Assembly (NCBI RefSeq): GCF_016086655.4
Contig: NC_052136.2
Coordinates: forward strand, 16,492,001 to 16,556,000
Direction: 5' to 3'
Length of the DNA stretch: 64,000 nt
DNA from: Lepeophtheirus salmonis
Taxonomy: Eukaryota > Arthropoda > Copepoda > Siphonostomatoida > Caligidae
Shown: piece by piece, positions 57,401 to 64,000 of the stretch
Numbering within the stretch: position 1 is the stretch's first letter
Layout of the letters: every line of letters begins with the position of its first letter
Notes under the pieces: model-generated
Database searches by the model: none
What the model saw: the letters and a program-made list of their open reading frames with translations, nothing else
Told to the model about the DNA's origin: nothing
Translations under genes and position numbers: made by a program

Positions 57401-58233
57401 TAAAAAAAGCAAAGGAGTTCAAATTTAATTTTAATTTCTTAATTTCCCGGCCAACACTGGGCCACCCTACTGTAGTTATCCTTAAAAAACAATTCGTGGT
57501 AACAATTTTTAAAGAAACTCCCAGATTATTTTTATATATTTTTCTATGCCATACATAATTATGTTTGTGTTTATTTATCTGTTTTTGTTAAATTATACAT
57601 TGGCAAATTATAACAACATAAAAATGATTTAAAATTGATGAAAGGGTATTATGCAAGGGTCTGCATTATGCTTATATTTGCCTGCATATTTATTAATGCG
57701 AAAAAAGTTTTGCATTATATCACTTATATCTCATAAACTCTCTATTAGAATGGATTAAATGAACATAATGATACATATTAAAAAGCAAAATGCACAAACT
57801 GACTGGGCAACAGTAGTCTATTACCGTACGCAATAAAATTCAAGTCTTAGAACCCCCACCGGGTAAGCCCACATTTATTATGGTTATTTAAGCCGTAGAA
57901 CATGAAAGAAACGATATAAATCTTCATATACAAAGGTGTAGTCTTTTCATTTTTTTAATTGCTTATATTTTTTAGAAATTTCCCTCCCCCCCCCAAAAAA
58001 AAAGATTGATTTTGATTGATTTTTTCAGTTTAACTTTTATATTTTAATGGAATATTTACTAAATAAGCAATAAAAGATTTTGTTGAAAAGCTTTGAAATT
58101 AAACTATTTTCATCTAATCAATAAATACAAATCAAATTATATGAAAAAAATATAAATAAGGGTTTATCTTTCTGCTTCTAAAATTTAGGTGTGAGATTAA
58201 ATAATTTTGTATCTTTCGCTTTATTTCAATGCT
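54496..58233. other. Long AT-rich region, nothing supported
   Basis: There are 3.7 kb without a supported gene. The frames 56780-56968 and 57364-57558 are AT-driven. At 57460-57490 the minus strand has TACAGTAGGGTGGCCCAGTG, which resembles a mariner-type terminus (compare GGGTGGCCCA at 29847), but no partner end or coding was found. A C9 run lies at 57986-57994. Confidence 0.35.
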
Positions 58234-58740
58234 TTATAATGTTTTTTGCGTCAACTCGTGTGTCACCCAAAACATCAAATTTCTTATTGGATCCCCAGCC
58301 TTCTTCAAATGATTTAAAACGGTGTTATGATCAATTTTCAGTCCCTTGACGATGCTACGACAGCTAACTTGACTGTTTATCTCGGTATTTCCAATGATTT
58401 TATCGACATTTTCGACAATAGACCCGCCAGTGAGCAGAACATCATTCAACTCCACTACACCAGAGCTAAATTGGTCTTGTGTACATCTCAAATTTTCTTG
58501 GTCGCTTTTGACGTGTATTTTCCTTTCCTGTAGTAAAAAATGTGAAATATGCAGAACTTTTTCCTCTGAGACCTCCTCACTCGAAGCATGATAATTCACA
58601 ACTGAACTGACCAAACACAATTTGTAAGAAAACCTCAAACCTTTACAACACAATATTGTATAATCTGCTGTGACCAATAATGAAGAAGATATACTTAGTT
58701 TGAAAAAGTTGTGGAAAATATGAAAATATTTTCCCCCCAA
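58234..58740 (-). pseudogene. Mariner (SETMAR/cecropia-type) transposase N-terminal part, truncated
   Basis: This is the longest open frame in the window (168 codons), but it opens with TTG and the first 45 residues have no mariner likeness. Around residues 58-92 EEKVLHISHFLLQERKIHVK resembles the first helix-turn-helix. Residues 107-149, SIVENVDKIIGNTEINSQVS then CRSIVKGLKIDHNTVLNHLK, fit the second, whose S-x-R-x-I-A-x-x-L-x-(I/V)-x-H-x-T-V-x-x-H-L-K pattern is clear. WVTHELTQ at 158-165 is the linker motif W-V-P-H-E-L-T-x, with Pro changed to Thr. The frame stops two residues later. No catalytic D-D-D triad follows at lower coordinates. It is a truncated relic that has stayed open, and another mariner relic diverges from it 550 bp away. 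Confidence 0.7.
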
Positions 58741-59289
58741 ACTAGTTAAATGATTTATTTATTACAATTAACTTCAGGCAACATAACATTGATCATTTAT
58801 TAACTATTTCATAAGAAAATTAACAGTTAAACTTAAAAAATCAATCAAAATCAAGTTTTTTTAAGTTGTAATATCCAGTTTATTTTTTAGTTTTACCTCT
58901 AAATTTAAAAAAATATGCAAAACTATTAGTTTCCAAAAAACAAAACTTATTTTTAATTGATTTCAATATGATTAGACAAATTTTATAGGAAATGTTTTTA
59001 TGATAACTTAATATATATTAATTTTTTTAAATGCAAAAATGTTTTTGCTAATTTTTATTAACTTTAATTTGCATTCATATAGTTATTCATTTCAAAATAT
59101 GAGTCGGAATCGAAATTATGCTCTAAAATTGTGATCAAAATTAAGGCTTTAAAAGCCAAATCTACTGCAATTAAAAATTTTAATTCTCATTTTTATGTTT
59201 ATGGCTTAAATAACAATAATAAAGGTAGTTTTTATGCGCTGAACAAAAAGTTTTAAAAGTGTTATAATTCTACAACATAGTTTGTCCAA
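58741..59289. other. AT-rich spacer between two diverging mariner relics
   Basis: No terminal repeats were recognised for either flanking relic. Confidence 0.4.
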
Positions 59290-59765
59290 AAAATGGATGT
59301 CGGTTAAAAAAAATCGTTAATAGAGCAGAGCATTTGGGTGGATAAAATAATGTTGAAGCTAAGGGTTGGCTTGATAAATATTATTCGGTCTCTACAATAC
59401 GGAAATCAACTGTGAAAATATGGTTTGTTTGAAATGAGAAATGAGCTTCGAAGACGATGCACACAGTGAACGTCCGAAAGAGGCAGTTGCCAACGAGAAC
59501 ATCAAATAAAATGATAGTTGATCGACATAGTTGAGACTCTAAAGATATCAAAGGAACGTGTCGAATATATCGTGTATGAATATTTGAGCATGCAAAAGCT
59601 GTGTACAAAGTGGGTTGTGTGTGAGCTCACAATCGATTAAAAGCAACAACGTGTTCATGCTTCAAGCCTTGTCAATGTATACCGTATTTCCGAGATAGCT
59701 ATGGAGAAAGAAAAAAAAATTGGTGTGAAACCGAAAATGACCCAATTAAACAGTTAAACTCTGAA
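59290..59765 (+). pseudogene. Mariner transposase N-terminal half, degenerate
   Basis: Pieces in shifting frames give a mariner order: NVEAKGWLDKYYSVSTIRKS near 59350 (A-K-x-W-L-D-K-Y-Y-x-x-S); DDAHSERPKEAVANENIK near 59450 (the linker D-D-A-x-R-S-G-R-P-K-E-A-V); LKISKERVEYIVYEYLSMQK then LCTKWVVCELTIDXKQQRVH near 59540-59660 (second helix-turn-helix, W-V-P-x-x-L-T-x-D-Q-K). At least five stops or shifts occur. Catalytic blocks are missing, and from about 59815 the text is LINE reverse transcriptase. It is a different mariner lineage from 58234-58740. The minus-strand open frame at 59381-59608 is its shadow. Confidence 0.7.
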
Positions 59766-59814
59766 ACTTTTATGGAAGAATGACGACTGACCCCAACATT
59801 TTTTGGTGGAATCA

Positions 59815-62295
59815 GACCAAACTTTACTTCTGAAACGATATCCCAATACATTTTAAAAGACTAGCAAGATGACAAAGCTACTGGTCTGGAAGGTCTTGGA
59901 GATAAAATTTTCAATAGTTGAAGGGAGGAAATAACCCATTTTTTTGAGAGACTTGGGACAAACAATTTAAAAATTGTGCGTTTCCCGAAACATGTCACTA
60001 AGGGTAGAATTGTTTTAATCCCTAAAAGAGGAGATGGGGCAAATATAAATCAGTGGAGATTACCCTCCTCAATGAAATATATAAGATCCTTTCATGTACC
60101 ATAGTGTATAAAATAGAACCTATTTTAAATAGAAAAAGTAGTGCAGAGCAAAAGGTTTCTTAAAAAAGATGAATATCTCCAATATTTATCGAAATATTCA
60201 GACAGGAATCGAATCGGTACAAAAAATGAACTTTTTGAAGGAAAAATTGGAACAAATTTTTAGTAAGGCTTAGTAAAATTTTCTTAATGTTGTGAGAAGT
60301 TTTTACCAAAAAATATTTAATCCCCTTTGTGCAATGCTTAACAATGGAACATCTTTTATGAGGTTACGTGAAAATGAAAGCAAGCTTATTCATATGAAAA
60401 AAAAGTTGTCACCAAGGCTGTCCTTCGGCTCCTTTACAATTCATTTAATGAATAGTATTATTCATTGCAATAAAAAGCTTATCCGAATCCAGCATAAAAA
60501 GTATGGAGGCTTTAGAATATAATTTCACGATACCAAACATGATATTGATTTATATGCAGGTGACCATTATGTTATAGTAAATTCTGAAAAATAATAATTG
60601 AAAAGGATTGAAATAATCTTGAACTTGAAAATAAATAGAGAAAAAAACAGGGATTCTACCTTAGGCGCATGGTGTTCAAAAATAAGAGATAAAATTATGG
60701 GCGTCCCTATTAAAAACCCAACTGAAGTTTTAGGTATAGGAAAAAGATGGTGAGGCGGACTACAATTGGTTGACCCTGAATAAAAAAAAAATCAATCGAA
60801 ACTTAGAGGTTGGAGATCCTTCAATATGCAAAAAAATCAATGTTTTTAACAGCCTTGTGATTCCATTAATTGTTTATTAGGCTACTTCTCTACTCAAATT
60901 ATCAGAAGTTTCAATAAAAGAAGAATAAAAGTGGGTTGGAAAGTTGTTTAATCGAAGGTACATAGAAGCAGTAGAAGGTTTAAATCTCAAGTGAGAGGAG
61001 GACTGACACTTCTATCAAGCATTTTACTTTGAATTTATCAAAAGGTTTTTATATACCTGACAACAAAATCGAATACTGAGTAGCACTTGGCTTTATCTTC
61101 TAGTCCAGTTTAGGGATGGTTCATGGTAGGATCTGACAAAACCAAATTATATGTTTCAACCTTTCCTGGGGTGCTAGTTAAAGAACTTTACGGAAGGCCA
61201 ATCTTGATTTTCACTCCAACTCTACTCTAAATATTATTCGTGGGGAATTGGGAAAATAAATATTTTTTCAAGAGAGCTGATCCAAGAACACTAGAACTTT
61301 TAGCATAAAGACAGAACATAATTACTATTCAATATATCAATATCCGTTTCGGTCTGGAAAATTCAAATTATTTTTCATGAGGTCTGCATACAAGCATCTC
61401 TCTCCAATGCATTCGCACTTGGAGGACGTCGATAAATTGTCAATAACTATTTTAAAAAGTTGAATGTGCCGAAATCTTGGAAGACAAGGATCTTAAGGTC
61501 AATGTATCGAATTGCAGACGGTAGACAATTCATAGCACAGCTCTAAATTGCTAATGGACTAATTTATTTTGACTCTCCTTGCACCAAGACTGTTGGAAAA
61601 TGTACAATTCTGCCATTAATTCATTCTCTGATTGTCTATCTATTGATATTTTATAAACTTTTATTATTTTAAATATGAAAACCATGAATGAAAAGATCGC
61701 ATAATCAATTTTATTATTTGGACCTGCGACCAATCGTTTAGACAAAAGTTAGGTCTTAAATTATTCTCTTTTAAATGCAAAAGAACTAATTATTCACAAA
61801 TTAACCAATGAAGAAGGCATTTATCACAAGGACGTAAGACCAATTCCGTCGCCCGGTATGGAGTAACTCAATATGAAGATTCCCAATTTTGGCAACACTG
61901 ATTGGTCATGGGAAGGCGACATCATTCACTTTCTTAATGCGGACTCTGCAATCCATTTAAAACCCATACGCAAGATTGTAAGAACCAGGAGGTTCAAATA
62001 CGGCAAAAATTGTTCTTAGTTTTTGTTAGTTGGTTGGGTTTTTTTTACGTATTTTTGTAAATATGCTATGTTTTTTTTTGTTTTGTTTTTTTGCAGCTTT
62101 ATAACTTTATCGTCGTTTTCATTTTAAAATGTTGTTTTTAGATTTTTATAGTTGCGTGTGATTATAAATATGTAAACTTTTATTGTGATGTATTTTGTGC
62201 AAAGGATTAAATTTATATGTAATGTTTATTGATACTTTATTACAATGTAACTTATTTGGATTTTTAATATAGACAAAAAAATAAAAGAATAAATA
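59815..62295 (+). pseudogene. Non-LTR retrotransposon ORF2, copy B (long, degenerate)
   Basis: The most extensive retroelement here. In order: SQDDKATGLEGLGDKIFNS, the region before RT block 1; FPKHVTKGRIVLIPKRGDGA and MKYIRSF; KGFLKKMNISNIYRNIQTGI; the frame 60292-60522 with the thumb-side text; YAGDHYVIVNSEK near 60555, where AGD stands for the catalytic ADD; NREKNRDSTLGAWCSKIRDK; KNPTEVLGIG; SKLRGWRSFNMQKNQCF; AYKHLSPMHSHLEDVDKLSI near 61390. Possible 3' coding continues to about 61990. An AT-rich 3' region follows and ends near 62290 with ACAAAAAAATAAAAGAATAA, which could be the tail. More than a dozen stops and shifts make it inactive. It is the same family and orientation as 27640-28620. 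The N-terminal endonuclease is missing. Confidence 0.8.
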
Positions 62296-62980
62296 GCAAT
62301 TCCATAGTTGGAAATATCTGTCAATTGTTTTTTTTTGGTTGAAAAGTTGTGAGATACAATAAAATTAACGATATGCCTACGACTTGTATTACAATATTCT
62401 TTTAATTCTCTTTCCGTTTCAAATATATTACTAATAAAAAATGAGTCATTAGTTTGTCAAAAAACGAAGAGAGAAAAAAAGTGTGCATTGCATGTACAAT
62501 GTAAGTATGTAAAACGAATACTTTGATATCCAAACAATATGCTCTTCTCTCGTTCCTCTTTTGAGAGTATCTTTTGTTCAATAAAAAAATGAAAATAAAA
62601 GTAAGAAAAGCCTACTTTCTTGCGTGTTCACATCTTATAACTAAAGTTAATAGCAATCCTTATTCGTGTGAAACCCTCATTTCCTATTTACTTTTTTTAT
62701 GAAAAAAAGAATCTCGTTCGTTCAGAGAATGAGCTTTTTTCTCTTTTTTAAGGAGAATAATATATGTACATATGTTCGTTGGTAAATGTAAAAGTAAAGG
62801 AATCCAAGAAAGATGAAGAATTAACCTAATGGGGTAAGGGAATACACAGGAAAAAACCACTTATTATGTACTTTCCATATTGACGAGATTTGTATGATTA
62901 AACAGCACGAATAAGCAAATAAATTATGTATAAAAACATGTTATGGCTGCTTCAACATATCTATGAATGTATGAGTAGTG
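62296..62980. other. AT-rich spacer
   Basis: Nothing was recognised beyond A/T runs and a repeated CTCTTCTCTCGTTCCTCTTT-type pyrimidine patch near 62545. Confidence 0.35.
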
Positions 62981-62984
62981 TTAT

Positions 62985-63115
62985 GTCGGTCCATATTTTG
63001 TACAAAGACTGCAGTCCTGCCAATTTCAGGCCTGTGGATCAGTCCTAAAACTTATAATGCTTGGTCCTTTATGACGTTACTCTATTTTATTTCTTTTATA
63101 GGTATTTAATGTGTA
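62985..63115 (-). repeat. Interspersed repeat R1, copy 3 (inverted, partial)
   Basis: The reverse complement reads AAGAAATAAAATAGAGTAAC, GTCATAAAGGACCAAGCATT, ATAAGTTTTAGGACTGATCC and GCAGGACTGCAGTC, matching the central R1 blocks at 255-330 and 4340-4400. Confidence 0.6.
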
Positions 63116-64000
63116 ATTTCATTTTAAATCAATTTATACCAAAGTCTTGGCGAAAATGCTTACTTCAGTGGAAGAATTTAACACCACGAGAATCTATTGA
63201 ATAATGAAAAAAAAGTATATGCACATTCAAAAACTGTTTTTCCGTTTCTAATAGCTAAACTTTTGTTTTTTGCTTTACATAGATTCCTTCTTCATGTATG
63301 AGTATATTAAACCAGTGATAAAAAATAATATCTATATATTTCATTGATATATTTCTATAGTTTTTAACATTTTTTTGGATAACAAGAGTATAAATACGGC
63401 ATTTTTGCATTTTTTTAGTTGTACTTGGCCCATCTTTGTAACTGACATGATTATATTACAAAATGAAAAAAAAAAAAAAAATTATTTAATTGCAAAAGTC
63501 CGATTCCTAATTCAAGTCATGGACCACCTCTTGTATTTTTGAACAAAATGCAATACTTTGATACTTGTTTTTCAATGATATTTGCCACAAACCAGCATGT
63601 TGAATGATTACAATCTTATGTTTTAAAAACGTGATACTAGCTGAAGATGAATGAATGAAAATCATTTGACGCATGATGGCATTTATTATATAGATTTTGA
63701 AGATCTTTTAAACGCCAACGTCTAATTTGGGGACATAATACTCACTTGAAATAAATAATATAATTCGAGTATAATTTATTTTTAAAATAAGCTTTATATT
63801 AAGATTACTATAACATATGTATCCTTAAAGTAATATCATACGAAAATATGTAGGGCTATTCTATTTAATATCATGAAGAAGAAAATAATTTTTCACGGAA
63901 TAGTTATAAAAGTGGATTTCAACCCCAAAATGGGCTCTGAGTGGGTATCTTTCACAAAGGCGCGTGGTACAAATAGAGAGTGTTGAATCAGTTTAATGAA
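63116..64000. other. AT-rich end of window
   Basis: There are poly-A runs near 63466-63480 and short AT-driven frames. No gene or paired repeat was recognised. Confidence 0.4.

Noticed and set aside
57455..57490. Mariner-like terminus TACAGTAGGGTGGCCCAGTG on the minus strand
   Set aside because: No partner end, target duplication or transposase text was found nearby. One short GC-rich match is not enough to call an element.
59381..59608. 75-codon minus-strand frame
   Set aside because: It is the antisense shadow of the mariner relic on the plus strand, whose motifs are clear.
1..64000. A novel multi-gene defence or biosynthetic system
   Set aside because: Reading both strands gave no cluster of intact genes. 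The content is decayed mobile elements with at most a few host exons, so no system can be supported from this sequence.

Overview
The window looks like a stretch of a strongly AT-rich animal genome made almost entirely of decayed repeats. It has no bacterial gene layout, no operons and no long intact reading frames. Nearly every open frame is under 100 codons and AT-biased. The recognisable coding pieces are eukaryotic: Tc1/mariner-type transposases, a hAT-like transposase-derived protein, two copies of a non-LTR retrotransposon reverse transcriptase, part of a THAP zinc finger, and a tRNA-derived SINE in four copies. The mix suggests an arthropod. A parasitic copepod of the sea-louse type is my best guess, but that rests on general familiarity and not on a search.

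Layout. 0-6 kb: two direct copies of a ~230-bp repeat (R1) flank a hAT-like relic (2.33-3.22 kb); two copies of a second repeat (R2) follow. 6-20 kb: AT-rich relics, two 5' fragments of one mariner family (7.4 and 13.7 kb), an unidentified coding relic (15.8-16.2 kb), a candidate spliced 3' gene end on the minus strand (17.0-17.25 kb) and a duplicated alternating purine/pyrimidine tract (18.6-18.75 kb). 20-27.4 kb: a foldback-like element (20.84-21.35 kb) and its inverted relative (26.97-27.37 kb). 27.6-32.1 kb: LINE copy A, a 15-16 bp minisatellite, a helix-turn-helix-only mini-transposon, and two opposed 3' ends of one DNA transposon. 32.5-36.3 kb: the most gene-like part, with a minus-strand gag-like relic, a GC-richer plus-strand segment with a TATA-like box, and a minus-strand THAP fragment ending in a stop codon with polyadenylation signals beyond it. 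38.8-54.5 kb: the four SINE copies, a third repeat (R3) split by about 2.7 kb of other sequence, copies of repeat R5, and three Tc1-type transposase relics. 58-62.3 kb: two diverging mariner relics, the second running straight into LINE copy B. 63.0 kb: a third, inverted R1 copy.

No intact host gene can be assigned with confidence. The segments most likely to matter to the host are the THAP fragment near 35.4-35.6 kb, the GC-richer segment at 33.9-34.8 kb, and the possible two-exon gene end near 17 kb. Element boundaries are approximate, because they were read by eye from shared sequence and not from alignments.
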